Source of the DNA: Streptomyces sp. L-9-10
GTDB lineage: Bacteria; Actinomycetota; Actinomycetes; Streptomycetales; Streptomycetaceae
Assembly (NCBI RefSeq): GCF_004151105.1
Contig: NZ_PHRF01000172.1
Coordinates: 213,050-277,049, forward strand
Reading direction: 5' to 3'
Length of the DNA stretch: 64,000 nucleotides
This document shows positions 33,374 through 43,200 of the stretch, piece by piece. How positions within the stretch are numbered: the first letter of the stretch is position 1; each line of letters begins with the position of its first letter. The notes under the pieces were generated by a model. The model made no database searches and was not told where the DNA came from. It was given only the letters and a program-made list of their open reading frames with translations. Made by a program: the position numbers and the translations under genes.

Positions 33374-35164
33374 ATGTCCATCCACGCAAGACCCGGGGCC
33401 GAGTGGCCCCGCAGGATCGCCCGCTCGGCCGTGCTCGGCTGCGCAGGGCTGCTGGTGAGCGGTTCGCTGATGGTCACCACGGCCTCGGCGGCCGATGCGC
33501 CGGGCACCGGACCGCACGGCGCCGTCACCCTTCCTGTTCCGCCGTCCACCCGGCCCACCTTCAGCGTCCCGGGCCGCGACGCCGCGAACGCCGCCAAGGG
33601 CCAGGACCGCCGCCTCGCCACCGGCCGGGCCGCGGCGGACACCCCCGCGCAGCGCGGCGACATGGACGGCGACGGCTTCGGCGACCTGATGTACCGCACG
33701 GACTACGGCGAGGTCTGGGCCGACTGGGGCACCGACGGCGCGGCCGTGATCTCCGCGGACGACTCCCAGGTCAAGGACCTGCTGCTGCCCGGCGACCTCA
33801 CCGGCGACGGCAAGGCCGACCTGCTCACCGTGACGCCCACCGGATCCCTGCGGCTGCACAGCGGGGCGAACGCCACCCTCTACGGCGGCATGACCGCGTA
33901 CACCACGCTCAGCACCGGCTGGCAGGCGTACGACAAGCTGGTCGTCCCCGGCGATCTGACCGGTGACGGCACGCCGGACCTGCTGGCCCGCAAGTCGTCG
34001 GGGCTGTTCCTCTTCCCGGGCACCGGCAAGGGCTTCAAGGCCGGGATCCAGGTGGGCGGCGCCGGCTGGAGCCAGTTCGACCAGCTGGTCGGCGTGGACG
34101 ACGTCGACGGCGACGGCCTGGCCGATCTCCTCGCGCGCAACGCCACCGGGCTGTACGTCTACCCCGGCAACGGCAGCTCCACCGGCTACCCGTTCAAGGA
34201 CCGGATCCAGATCGGCGGCGCCGGCTGGAACCAGTACAACCAGCTGGTCGGCGGCACGGACTACACCGGCAACGGCACTCCTGACCTGGTGACCCGCGCG
34301 TACGACGGCACCCTCTACCTCTACGAGGGCAACGGCGCCGGCGCGTTCGCCGCCCGGGAGCAGGTCGGCACGGGCTGGGGACTGGTGACGCAGTACGCGG
34401 GCGCGGGCAACCGGCCTCACTTCGGCAAGGCCGGCGTCTTCGCCCGGACCTCCGGCGGCACGCTCTACTACTACGGCACCACCGGCACCGGCCGCCTCAC
34501 CGCGAAGTACCTGATCGGCGAGGGCTGGGACCGCTCGCTGGTACGGCTGACCCACGCGGTGTCACTGCGCGCGAACGGCAGCTCGGACCTGATCGAGCAC
34601 AGCACGTACGACGGCCATCTGTACAACGCCGGTGCCTACGCCTCGTCCGACCCCGAGATCGCGGGCGGCTCCACGTCGTACAACCTGGTCATCGGCCCCG
34701 GGGATCTCGACGGCGACGGCAAGAGCGATCTGCTGGCCCGCAGCTCCACCGCCCTCTACTTCTACGCGGGCAGCGGTACGGGCATGTCGGTGAAGGGCCG
34801 CGTCCAGATCGGTGGCAGCGGCTGGTCGCAGTTCAACAAGATCGTCGGCGCGGGTGACCTCACCGGCGACGGCCGCGCCGATCTCCTCGCGCGCAGCTCC
34901 AGCGGCCTGTACCTGTACGCGGGTACCGGCAAGGCGAGTTCGCCGTTCGGCGCGAAGGCGACGGTCGGCGGTGCGGGCTGGAGCCAGTACAAGAACATCG
35001 CGGCCCCCGGTGACCTCAACGGCGACGGCGTCGCCGACCTGCTGGCCTCGAACTCGGCGGGCGAGCTGTACTTCTACGCCGGCACCGGCAAGGCGTCCGC
35101 GCCCCTGAAGGCCCGGGTGAAGATCGGCAGCGGCGGCTGGAACCAGTACGCCGACCTGCTCTGA
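33374..35164 (+). CDS. secreted FG-GAP/VCBS repeat protein
   Basis: A 596-aa exported protein. The signal peptide covers about residues 13-39, with twin Arg (RRIAR) and an ASA cleavage site. After a short linker there are about nine beta-propeller-type repeats. Most carry a calcium motif of the form GD-D/T-GDG-x-D-L, followed by LLARSSSGLYLYAGTG-type text and GGAGWSQ(F/Y)(D/N/K). The repeat near residue 350 has lost its DGD motif. GGAGGCAGC is just upstream of the ATG. It is the last accessory gene before the core AI-2E gene. It is probably an extracellular binding or structural protein; no catalytic domain is evident. Confidence 0.9.
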   Translation: MSIHARPGAEWPRRIARSAVLGCAGLLVSGSLMVTTASAADAPGTGPHGAVTLPVPPSTRPTFSVPGRDAANAAKGQDRRLATGRAAADTPAQRGDMDGDGFGDLMYRTDYGEVWADWGTDGAAVISADDSQVKDLLLPGDLTGDGKADLLTVTPTGSLRLHSGANATLYGGMTAYTTLSTGWQAYDKLVVPGDLTGDGTPDLLARKSSGLFLFPGTGKGFKAGIQVGGAGWSQFDQLVGVDDVDGDGLADLLARNATGLYVYPGNGSSTGYPFKDRIQIGGAGWNQYNQLVGGTDYTGNGTPDLVTRAYDGTLYLYEGNGAGAFAAREQVGTGWGLVTQYAGAGNRPHFGKAGVFARTSGGTLYYYGTTGTGRLTAKYLIGEGWDRSLVRLTHAVSLRANGSSDLIEHSTYDGHLYNAGAYASSDPEIAGGSTSYNLVIGPGDLDGDGKSDLLARSSTALYFYAGSGTGMSVKGRVQIGGSGWSQFNKIVGAGDLTGDGRADLLARSSSGLYLYAGTGKASSPFGAKATVGGAGWSQYKNIAAPGDLNGDGVADLLASNSAGELYFYAGTGKASAPLKARVKIGSGGWNQYADLL

Positions 35165-35226
35165 GCACCCGAGCCCCCGGACGCCGCGAACCCTCCGGCC
35201 GCTAGGCCGTGACCGTAAAGTCTCGC

Positions 35227-35259
35227 TGCCCCGGCCGGTGCACCGCACCGGCCGGGGCA
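35227..35259. terminator. bidirectional terminator between VCBS and AI-2E genes
   Basis: TGCCCCGGCCGGTGC and its exact complement form a 15-bp stem with an ACC loop, between two convergent genes. Confidence 0.9.
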
Positions 35260-35306
35260 CCGGCGGGAACGGTCCACCCTCCACGGCGGACGGCCGCCCG
35301 GCCCTC

Positions 35307-36761
35307 CTACGGCCGCGGCCGCTGCTCGTCGTCCGTTCCCGTCTCCCCGTCGGCACGCGTGCCCGTGTCCGTGCCCGTGCGTATGTCCGCGCCCGTTCGC
35401 GTGTCCGCGTCCGTATGCAGTACGCGGCGTATCTGGCGCAGGAGCGGCACGCTGTCGCGCGTTCTGCGGCCGTGCACGCGCGGATCGTCCATCACGTCGT
35501 ACCGCTTCACATACGCCCCGAGGAACGCCTGGAGCGTGGCGACCGCCGGGATCGCGATCAGGGCGCCGACCGCACCCAGCAGCGCCGTACCCGCGACGAC
35601 CGACCCGAAGGCCACGGCCGGGTGGATGTCGACGGTCCTGGCGGTCAGTTTGGGCTGGAGCATGTAGTTCTCGAACTGCTGGTAGAACACCACGAATCCG
35701 AGCACCCAGAGCGCGTACCAGGGGTCCACGGTGAAGGCGATCAGCATCGGCAGGGCGCCCGCAAGATAGGTGCCGATCGTCGGGATGAACTGGGAGACGA
35801 GCCCCACCCAGATCGCCAGCGCCGGTGCGTACGGCACCCGCAGGATCTCCAGCAGTACGTAATGCGCGGCACCGGAGATGAGGGCCATCAGCCCGCGTGA
35901 GTAGAGATAGCCGCCGGTCTTGACGACGGCTATCTCCCAGGCGCGCAGGACTTCGGACTGACGGGCCGGCGGGAGTACGGAGCAGAGCGCGCGCCGCAGC
36001 CGGGGCCCGTCGGCCGCGAAGTAGAACGAGAACAGGAAGATCGTCAGCAGCCGGAACAGGCCGCCCAGCACGGTGGTGGAGATGTCGAGGACACCCGTCG
36101 CGCTGTTCTGCACATAGCGCTGGAGCCAGTCGGAGTGCAGCAGGCTGTCCTGGACGGCGACCCGGGACAGCTCCGTGCGGAAGGTGTCGTTGGTCCAGTT
36201 GATCACCGAGTCGAGGTACTGGGGGAACGACTCGACCATTTCGATGATCTGGCTCGCCAGCATGGAGCCGAGCATCACCACAAAGCCGGCACTGACGATC
36301 AGGACCGCGAAGAAGACCAGGAAAGTGGCGAGTCCACGCCGCATTCCCCGGTCTGCCATCCGGCTCACGGCGGGCTCGACCGCCAGTGCCAGGAAGAACG
36401 CGATCAGCATATTGATCAGCAGCCCGATGAGCTGGTGGAACGCCCAGCTGCCGAGCTGGAAGCAGGCGATGAGCGCCAGGGCGAGGACCATGGCGCGCGG
36501 CAGCCAGCGGGGCATCTGACGCCGCCGGTCGTCCCTGTCCGCGGCGGATGCCGACGCGCCCGCGGGGCTCGTGGAGGAGTCCGCGGGAGCCGTCAGTGGA
36601 GAAGCCGCGGAAGGAACCGCAGAAGGCGCGGCAGCGGACGCCTCGGGAGGCGTGTCCGGTGCGGGATCCGGCGGAGGGATCGGCGGTGGGAGGTCCGGTG
36701 CGGAGTTGTCGGTCGGTGCCACTGAGCAAGTGTCGCCTACCGCGGTGACAACCGGACCCAC
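35307..36761 (-). CDS. AI-2E family transporter
   Basis: A polytopic membrane protein (484 aa) of the PF01594 family, whose members export AI-2 or exchange ions. The first 75 residues are Pro/Ala/Ser-rich. About eight helices follow, including GLLINMLIAFFLALAVEPAV, LVFFAVLIVSAGFVVMLG, VGLVSQFIPTIGTYLAGALP and FGSVVAGTALLGAVGALIAIPA. The C-terminal 40 residues are a repeat tail rich in Arg-Thr-Gly-Asp encoded by short tandem DNA repeats. The start is uncertain: GTG 36761 lacks a ribosome site and GTG 36722 is an alternative. Function in Streptomyces is unknown. Confidence 0.88.
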   Translation of the reverse strand: MGPVVTAVGDTCSVAPTDNSAPDLPPPIPPPDPAPDTPPEASAAAPSAVPSAASPLTAPADSSTSPAGASASAADRDDRRRQMPRWLPRAMVLALALIACFQLGSWAFHQLIGLLINMLIAFFLALAVEPAVSRMADRGMRRGLATFLVFFAVLIVSAGFVVMLGSMLASQIIEMVESFPQYLDSVINWTNDTFRTELSRVAVQDSLLHSDWLQRYVQNSATGVLDISTTVLGGLFRLLTIFLFSFYFAADGPRLRRALCSVLPPARQSEVLRAWEIAVVKTGGYLYSRGLMALISGAAHYVLLEILRVPYAPALAIWVGLVSQFIPTIGTYLAGALPMLIAFTVDPWYALWVLGFVVFYQQFENYMLQPKLTARTVDIHPAVAFGSVVAGTALLGAVGALIAIPAVATLQAFLGAYVKRYDVMDDPRVHGRRTRDSVPLLRQIRRVLHTDADTRTGADIRTGTDTGTRADGETGTDDEQRPRP

Positions 36762-36835
36762 GGTCGGACGAAATCACATCGCCCCCGCCGGCTCCGTGCC
36801 ACCCCGCCCCCGGGGACTGTCTCCGCCCGGGCGCG

Positions 36836-37030
36836 TCAGCGCTTCTCGGGCGGAATCCCCATGGCGACGCAGACCCCGCGCCAGACGTCCTTCGCCTCCC
36901 AGCCGGCTTCCAGCGCCTCGCGCACCGTACGACCGCCCAGTTCCGCCATCACATGATCACGGGCGAAGGAGTCGGCGTAGGCCGCCCCGAAGTGGTCCGC
37001 CATGCGCTCCCAGAAAATCGTCAACCGCAT
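36836..37030 (-). CDS. DUF3046 family protein
   Basis: A 64-aa cytoplasmic protein, MRLTIFWERMADHFG, then DHVMAELGGRTVREALEAG and WRGVCVAMGIPPEKR. This matches DUF3046, an actinobacterial family usually found close to recA/recX. Its function is unknown. It precedes the AI-2E gene by about 75 nt on the same strand and diverges from the next gene. Confidence 0.9.
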   Translation of the reverse strand: MRLTIFWERMADHFGAAYADSFARDHVMAELGGRTVREALEAGWEAKDVWRGVCVAMGIPPEKR

Positions 37031-37110
37031 GCCACCAGTATCGCGCCCCTGAGAGTGCAGCCCTGCCGTCCCCCCGTGCCGGGAACCGTTTCCGCCCTAC
37101 GGTTCGGAAC

Positions 37111-38094
37111 ATGGCCGGCACCGCAGCATCCTCCGAGTCCTCCGCGTCTCCCTCGTCGCCCGTCTCCCGGGCCGAGCACTTCGTCTGGCTCACCGCCCGG
37201 GTGCTCGAACAGCGGCGGTTCGCCTATCACTTCCTGGACGGAGGGACCGGCCGAGGCGACGGCGCCGAGGCCGTCGAGACGGCCCTCACCGCGTATCGCG
37301 GGGAGGACGGCGGATACGGTCACGGGCTCGAACCCGATCTGCGCGGTCCCGTGAGCCAGCCGTTGCACACGGCGCACGCGCTGCGCGTGCTCGACTCCAT
37401 CGGCCGCTGCGAAGGACTGCGGATCGAGCGGATCTGCCGCTATCTCACGGCGGTGTCCACGGCCGAGGGAGCCCTGCCCGCCGTCCATCCCTCCCAGCGC
37501 GGCTATCCCTACGCGCCCTTCCTCACGGTCGTCGGCGATCCGCCCGGTGAACTCCTGGCGACGGGCCCGGTGGTCGGGCTGCTGCACCGCAACGAGGTCT
37601 GGCACGCCTGGCTCTTCCGCGCCACCGACTTCTGCTGGGCGGCCGTCGAGGGGCTGGAGGATTCGCATCCGTACGAGATCGAAGCGGCGGTTGCCTTCCT
37701 GGACGGTGTCCCCGACCGGCCACGGGCCGAGGCCGCGGCGGACCGCCTCGGGCGGCTCGTACGGGCGCGCGGGCTGGCGGTGCTCGATCCGGCGCGCCCG
37801 GCGGAGTACCCCGTACCACCGGGGTACGCGCCGGACGGGCGCCACCTCCCGCACCGCCTCCCGCGCCGCTTCCCGCACGACTACGCGCGCGTGCCCGAGT
37901 CGCTGGCCCGCGCGTGGTTCACGGACGAGGAGATGGAACGGTCGCTCGACCACCTGGCCGGCCTTCAGCGGGAGGACGGCGGCTGGCCGACCGGCCGACG
38001 CGAATGGGCACCGGGTTCGGCGCCGGAGTCACGGCCGATCGTGACCATCGAGGCGCTGCGGACACTGCGCGCGCACGGCCGCGCCATCGGCTGA
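37111..38094 (+). CDS. terpene-cyclase/prenyltransferase-fold hypothetical protein
   Basis: A 327-aa protein built of alpha-alpha barrel-like repeats: ETALTAYRGEDGGYGHGLEPDL, HALRVLDSIGRCEG and SLDHLAGLQREDGGWPTGRREW. The QxxDGGW element is typical of the squalene-cyclase/prenyltransferase fold, but no DxDD catalytic motif is seen. It is likely non-catalytic or of unknown reaction. ATG 37111 starts a normal coding segment; the longer frame upstream is shadow. A short GTCAG-GAC-CTGAC hairpin follows it at about 38099-38111 before the convergent azlD. Confidence 0.75.
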   Translation: MAGTAASSESSASPSSPVSRAEHFVWLTARVLEQRRFAYHFLDGGTGRGDGAEAVETALTAYRGEDGGYGHGLEPDLRGPVSQPLHTAHALRVLDSIGRCEGLRIERICRYLTAVSTAEGALPAVHPSQRGYPYAPFLTVVGDPPGELLATGPVVGLLHRNEVWHAWLFRATDFCWAAVEGLEDSHPYEIEAAVAFLDGVPDRPRAEAAADRLGRLVRARGLAVLDPARPAEYPVPPGYAPDGRHLPHRLPRRFPHDYARVPESLARAWFTDEEMERSLDHLAGLQREDGGWPTGRREWAPGSAPESRPIVTIEALRTLRAHGRAIG

Positions 38095-38163
38095 CGCCGT
38101 CAGGACCTGACACGTTTCAGCCGGAAAGCCGGAAGAGCCCTGGCCGCCGAGCCTCCGCCCCCC

Positions 38164-38472
38164 TCAGCCGCCGAGTGCCCGCACCCCCGCCGTGACGACC
38201 ACCGCCGCGGCGACGACCACCAGGAACGGGGCGCGCAGCACCAGCGCGAGAGCCGCCGCGGCGACCCCCGCGCCCCGGGCGTCCAGCACGAGTGCGCCGT
38301 TCGCGCTGAAGGTCTGCTGAGCGGTCAGCGCGGCGAGCAGGGCCACGGGCAGCAGGGCCGACAACCGCTGGACGAGAGGGCGCTCCAGCGCGCCCGCCGG
38401 CACGAGCAGGCCCAGGAGTTTGACGAGGTAGCAGCCGACGGCGGTCGCGCCGATCGCGATCCAGATGGTCAA
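38164..38472 (-). CDS. azlD: AzlD-family branched-chain amino acid permease small subunit
   Basis: A 102-aa protein with three to four hydrophobic segments (IAIGATAVGCYLVKLLGLLVP, SALLPVALLAALTAQQTF, VVAAAVVVTAGVRALGG). With AzlC it forms a branched-chain amino acid exporter. The start is TTG 38472, overlapping the azlC stop (TTGA), with AAGGG 8 nt upstream. A larger in-frame ORF upstream overlaps azlC and is a shadow. Confidence 0.9.
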   Translation of the reverse strand: MTIWIAIGATAVGCYLVKLLGLLVPAGALERPLVQRLSALLPVALLAALTAQQTFSANGALVLDARGAGVAAAALALVLRAPFLVVVAAAVVVTAGVRALGG

Positions 38473-39263
38473 CGGTCCGTTCCCTTCCGACGGGCGCCGA
38501 GCCTTCGGCCTTCGAGCCAGAGGACGGCGGGTGCGGCCAGCGCCGCGACGAGCACCGGGACACCGGCGGGCAGCACGGGCAGGAAGCCGAGCCCCAGGAC
38601 GACGGCGATCCCCGCGACCGCCCGCTCGGTGGCCGTACGGAGCATCGGCGCGAGCAGGGCGAGGAAGACGGCGGGTCCTGCCGCGTCGAGTCCCCAGGCG
38701 TCGGTGTCGCCGAGCGCTTCGGCGCCCAGCGCCCCGCCCAGGGTGGTGAGGTTCCACAGGACATAGAGCGTGAGCCCGGTGACGGTGAAGCCGATGCGGG
38801 CGCTGCGCCGGGTGGGCTGGGCGAGCGCGACGGCGGTGGTCTCGTCGATCACCCACTGGGCGGCGAACGGGCGCACCGGCCCCGGCAGCCTCAGCAACTG
38901 AGAGAGCCTGAGTCCGTAGAAGGCGTTGCGTACGCCGAGGAAGAACGCGCCCGCGGCGGCGGTGAGCGGATTGCCGCCCGCCGCGAGAGCGCCGACCAGC
39001 GCGAACTGGGAGGCGCCGGTGAAGACCAGCAGGCTGAGCGCGCAGGTCTGGAGGACGGTGAGCCCCGCGCCCGCCGAGGTGACGCCGAAGGCGAAGCCGG
39101 AGAGCCCGACGGCGATGCCGACGCCCAGGGCGTCGCGCACGACGGCCGAGTCGGACTTGGGTTCGGGAGCGGGAGCGGGGTCGGGGGCGGAGGGCTCCTG
39201 GGCGCTCCGGGAGGGACCGTACGCCGGTATGTCCGCGGACGCGGACGCTGTCTGTTCTGGCAC
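38469..39263 (-). CDS. azlC: AzlC-family branched-chain amino acid exporter
   Basis: The large subunit of the exporter (264 aa). Its 45-residue N-terminus is Pro/Ser/Glu-rich. Family segments are ALGVGIAVGLSGFAFGV, LLVFTGASQFALVGALAAGG, FFLGVRNAFYGLRLSQLL and WVIDETTAVAL. GTG 39263 is the most likely start although no ribosome site is evident. It lies downstream of an AraC regulator on the same strand (about 75 nt), which may control it. Confidence 0.9.
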   Translation of the reverse strand: MPEQTASASADIPAYGPSRSAQEPSAPDPAPAPEPKSDSAVVRDALGVGIAVGLSGFAFGVTSAGAGLTVLQTCALSLLVFTGASQFALVGALAAGGNPLTAAAGAFFLGVRNAFYGLRLSQLLRLPGPVRPFAAQWVIDETTAVALAQPTRRSARIGFTVTGLTLYVLWNLTTLGGALGAEALGDTDAWGLDAAGPAVFLALLAPMLRTATERAVAGIAVVLGLGFLPVLPAGVPVLVAALAAPAVLWLEGRRLGARRKGTDR

Positions 39264-39337
39264 GTCAGGGACGTTACGCGGGGCGTGCGGGCCGGGTCTT
39301 GTACGTTCTTGCGCCCCGCGCCCCGCCCAGAGCCCGC

Positions 39338-40171
39338 TCAACCCTCCGCGGCGGCCGTCCGCTCCCTGCGGTACGCGCCGGGCGGCACCCCGACCATCCG
39401 GGTGAAATGGCGGTTCAGGTGAGGCTGGTCGGTGAACCCGACGGCCACGGCCGCCTCGGCCGGTGTCGTACCGCCGTCCAGCAGTCGCCGGGCCCGGCGC
39501 ACCCGCGCGTCCGTCAGCCAGCTGTGCGGCGGCAGCCCGTAGGTGTTCCTGAAGGCCCGCAGCAGCGCGAAGGGGCTGGTGCCGAGATCCGCCGCGAGCC
39601 GTTCCAGGGACGGCGGGTCCGCCATCCGCTCCTCCAGCACGGCACGCGCGTGTGCCGCGAGCCGCGCCCCGGCGCCCCGCACCCGGCGCTGCCGCAGCGG
39701 CCCGCCGTTCAACCGCAGCAGCCGCGTCACCGCGCCCCTCAGCAGGGTGTCGGCGGCGAGCGCGTTGCCCTCGTCGGCGGCGCGCAGCACCTGGTGGACG
39801 AGGCGCGTGGTGTACGGATCGTCCACGACGGGGGCGACGAAGCCGGGGGTGCCGCGGATCGTGGTGGTCTCCGCCGCGATGGAGGCGATGACGTCGACGG
39901 CCGGGTAGACGGCCCCGTACCGCCAGCCCTCGGGGCCCTGGGCGTGGCCGGTGTGCGGGGTCTCGGGGTTGATCAGCGCGAGCGAGCCGGGGCCGGCGTA
40001 CTGATCGCCGCCTCCGTGGTGGAAGACCTCGACCCCGTCCGTGATCGCGGCGATGACGAAGCTCTCGTGGGTGTGCCGCAGAAACGTCTTGTCTATGTAG
40101 CGCGCCCGCAGCAGATCGACGTCCGGCAGCTCGGAATAGCGCCAGTGCCGTGCCTGCTCCCGCGGTGCCAT
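39338..40171 (-). CDS. AraC-family transcriptional regulator
   Basis: A 277-aa regulator with an AraC-type cupin sensor (HTHESFVIAAITDGVEVFHHGG, GSLALINPETPHTGH) and two C-terminal helix-turn-helix motifs: SLERLAADLGTSPFALLRAFR and PAEAAVAVGFTDQPHLNRHF. Such AzlC-adjacent AraC proteins probably respond to an amino acid. It is divergent from lhr, with only 72 nt between the starts, so both promoters overlap. Confidence 0.92.
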   Translation of the reverse strand: MAPREQARHWRYSELPDVDLLRARYIDKTFLRHTHESFVIAAITDGVEVFHHGGGDQYAGPGSLALINPETPHTGHAQGPEGWRYGAVYPAVDVIASIAAETTTIRGTPGFVAPVVDDPYTTRLVHQVLRAADEGNALAADTLLRGAVTRLLRLNGGPLRQRRVRGAGARLAAHARAVLEERMADPPSLERLAADLGTSPFALLRAFRNTYGLPPHSWLTDARVRRARRLLDGGTTPAEAAVAVGFTDQPHLNRHFTRMVGVPPGAYRRERTAAAEG

Positions 40172-40243
40172 GGTTCCATTCTGCGCCGCCGGTCCCCCGG
40201 GCGTTTGCCCAGGTCCGGGCGATTGTCAGTGGCGGGGTGCACG

Positions 40244-43200
40244 ATGGGGGGCATGGCACGCTCCGCGCTCGACTCCTTCTCCCCCGCGACCCGCGGCTGG
40301 TTCACGGGGGCTTTCTCCGCGCCCACCGCGGCGCAGGAGGGGGCCTGGCGTGCCATCCAGGAGGGCTCGGACGTGCTGGTCGTGGCCCCGACCGGCTCGG
40401 GCAAGACGCTGGCCGCCTTTCTCGCCGCCCTGGACCAGTTGGCTTCGCAGCCGCCGCCCGCCGAGGCCCGGAAGCGCTGCCGGGTGCTGTACGTATCACC
40501 GCTCAAGGCGCTCGCCGTCGACGTGGAGCGCAATCTGCGCAGCCCGCTCACGGGAATCCGGCAGGAGTCCGTGCGGCGCGGGCTGCCGGAGCCGGAGGTC
40601 CGGGTCGGGATCCGCTCCGGTGACACCCCGGCCGCCGAGCGCCGTTCGATCGCCACGAAGCCGCCGGACATCCTGATCACCACCCCCGAGTCGCTCTTCC
40701 TGATGCTCACGTCCTCGGCCCGGGACGCGCTCGCCGGGATCGAGACGGTGATCCTGGACGAGGTGCACGCCGTCGCCGGGACGAAGCGGGGCGCCCATCT
40801 CGCCCTGTCCCTGGAGCGGCTCGACGAGCTGCTGCCGCGCCCCGCCCGCCGTATCGGTCTGTCGGCGACGGTGCGTCCGGTGGAGGAGGTCGCGCGCTAT
40901 CTGTCGCCGCAGCGCCGGGTGGAGATCGTCCAGCCGCGCTCCGGCAAGGAGTTCGATCTCTCCGTGGTCGTGCCGGTCGAGGATCTGGGCGAATTGGGCG
41001 GCTCCCCGGCCTCGGACACGGACGGCGGGGAGAAGCCGTCGATCTGGCCGCATGTGGAGGAGCGGATCGCCGATCTCGTCCAGGCGCACCGCTCCACGAT
41101 CGTCTTCGCCAATTCCCGCCGCCTGGCGGAGCGGTTGTGCAACCGGCTGAACGAGATCGCGTACGAACGGGCCACGGGCACGGTTCCTGACGGGCCCGGC
41201 TCCGCCCCGGCGATGCCCGAGGACCACTCCCCGGCCGAGCTGATGGGGCAGTCGGGCGCGGCCAGGGGAGCGCCCGCCCTGCTGGCCCGCGCGCACCACG
41301 GCTCGGTGTCCAAGGAGCAGCGCGCCCAGGTCGAGGAGGACCTCAAGGCGGGCCGGCTGCCCGCCGTCGTGGCCACCTCCAGTCTGGAGCTGGGCATCGA
41401 CATGGGCGCGGTGGATCTGGTGATCCAGGTCGAGTCGCCGCCTTCCGTCGCCTCGGGCCTCCAGCGGGTCGGCCGCGCGGGACACCAGGTGGGCGCGGTC
41501 TCCACGGGCGTCGTCTTTCCCAAGTACCGCGGCGATCTCATCCAGGCCGCCGTGGTCACCGAGCGGATGCGCACCGGCGCCATCGAGGCCCTGCGCATCC
41601 CCGCGAATCCCCTCGACGTGCTGGCCCAGCAGCTGGTCGCCATGGTCGCGCTGGACACCAGACAGGCCGACGATCTGCTCGCCCTGACCCGCCGCGCCGC
41701 GCCGTTCGCGTCGCTGCCCGAATCGGCGTTCACCGCGGTGCTGGACATGCTCGCCGGGCGCTATCCCTCCGACGCGTTCGCGGAGCTGCGTCCGCGCGTG
41801 GTGTGGGACCGCGTGACCGGTACGGTCACGGGCCGGCCGGGCGCGCAGCGGCTCGCCGTCACCTCCGGGGGCACGATCCCCGACCGGGGGCTCTTCGGTG
41901 TCTTCCTCGCCGGAGCCGACCCGAAGAAGGGCGGCGGCAGGGTCGGGGAGCTGGACGAGGAGATGGTGTACGAGTCCCGGGTGGGCGATGTCTTCACCCT
42001 GGGCACGACCTCCTGGCGCATCGAGGACATCACCCGTGACCGGGTCCTGGTCACCCCGGCTCCCGGCACCCCTGGGCGGCTGCCGTTCTGGAAGGGCGAC
42101 CAGCTGGGCCGTCCGCTGGAGCTGGGCCGCGCGGTGGGCGCGTTCCTGCGCGAGGTGGGCGCCCTCTCGGAGGAGGACGCCCGGCTGCGGCTGCTGACCG
42201 CGGGGCTCGACGCCTGGGCCGCCGGCAATGTGCTGTCGTATCTGGACGAGCAGCGCCGCGCCTGCGGACATGTCCCCGACGACCGGACGATCCTCGTCGA
42301 GCGGTTCCGTGACGAGCTGGGCGACTGGCGCGTGGTGATCCACTCCCCGTTCGGCGCCCAGGTGCACGCGCCGTGGGCGCTGGCCCTCGGCGCCCGCCTC
42401 TCCGAGCGGTACGGCATGGACGCGCAGGTCATGCACGCCGACGACGGCATCGTGCTGCGGCTCCCCGACGCCGATCTGATGGGCCTGGACCTCCTCGATG
42501 ACGAGCCGGACCGTCTCAGCACGGCTTTCGACAGCGAACAGGCGCCCGTCGGAGCCGCGGATGTCGCCTTCGACGGCGGCGAGATCCGCGGGATCGTCAC
42601 CGACCAGGTGGGCGGCTCCGCGCTGTTCGCCTCCCGGTTCCGGGAGTGCGCCGCGCGGGCACTGCTGCTCCCCCGCCGGAGCCCGGGTAAACGCACCCCG
42701 CTGTGGCAGCAGCGCCAGCGCGCCTCCCAGCTCCTCCAGGTGGCGAGCGAGTTCGGCTCGTTCCCGATCGTGCTGGAGGCGGTCCGGGAGTGCCTCCAGG
42801 ATGTCTTCGACGTCCCGGGTCTCACGGAACTCATGGGGGACATCGAGTCCCGGCGGGTCCGGCTGATCGAGGTCACCACCCCCGAGCCCTCCCCCTTCGC
42901 CCGGTCGCTGCTCTTCGGCTATGTCGCGCAGTTCCTGTACGAGGGCGACTCCCCCCTCGCGGAGCGGCGGGCCGCCGCGCTGTCCCTCGACTCCCGGCTG
43001 CTGGCCGAGCTGCTGGGCCAGGCCGAGCTGCGGGAGCTGCTCGACCCGGAGGTCCTCACCGAGCTGGAACGGGAGCTCCAGTGGCTCACCGAGGACCGCC
43101 GCGTCAAGGACCTGGAAGGCGTCGCCGATCTGCTGCGGGTCCTCGGCCCGCTCACGGACGCGGAGTTGGCCGAGCGCGGCGCGCGGCCGTCCTGGGCGGA

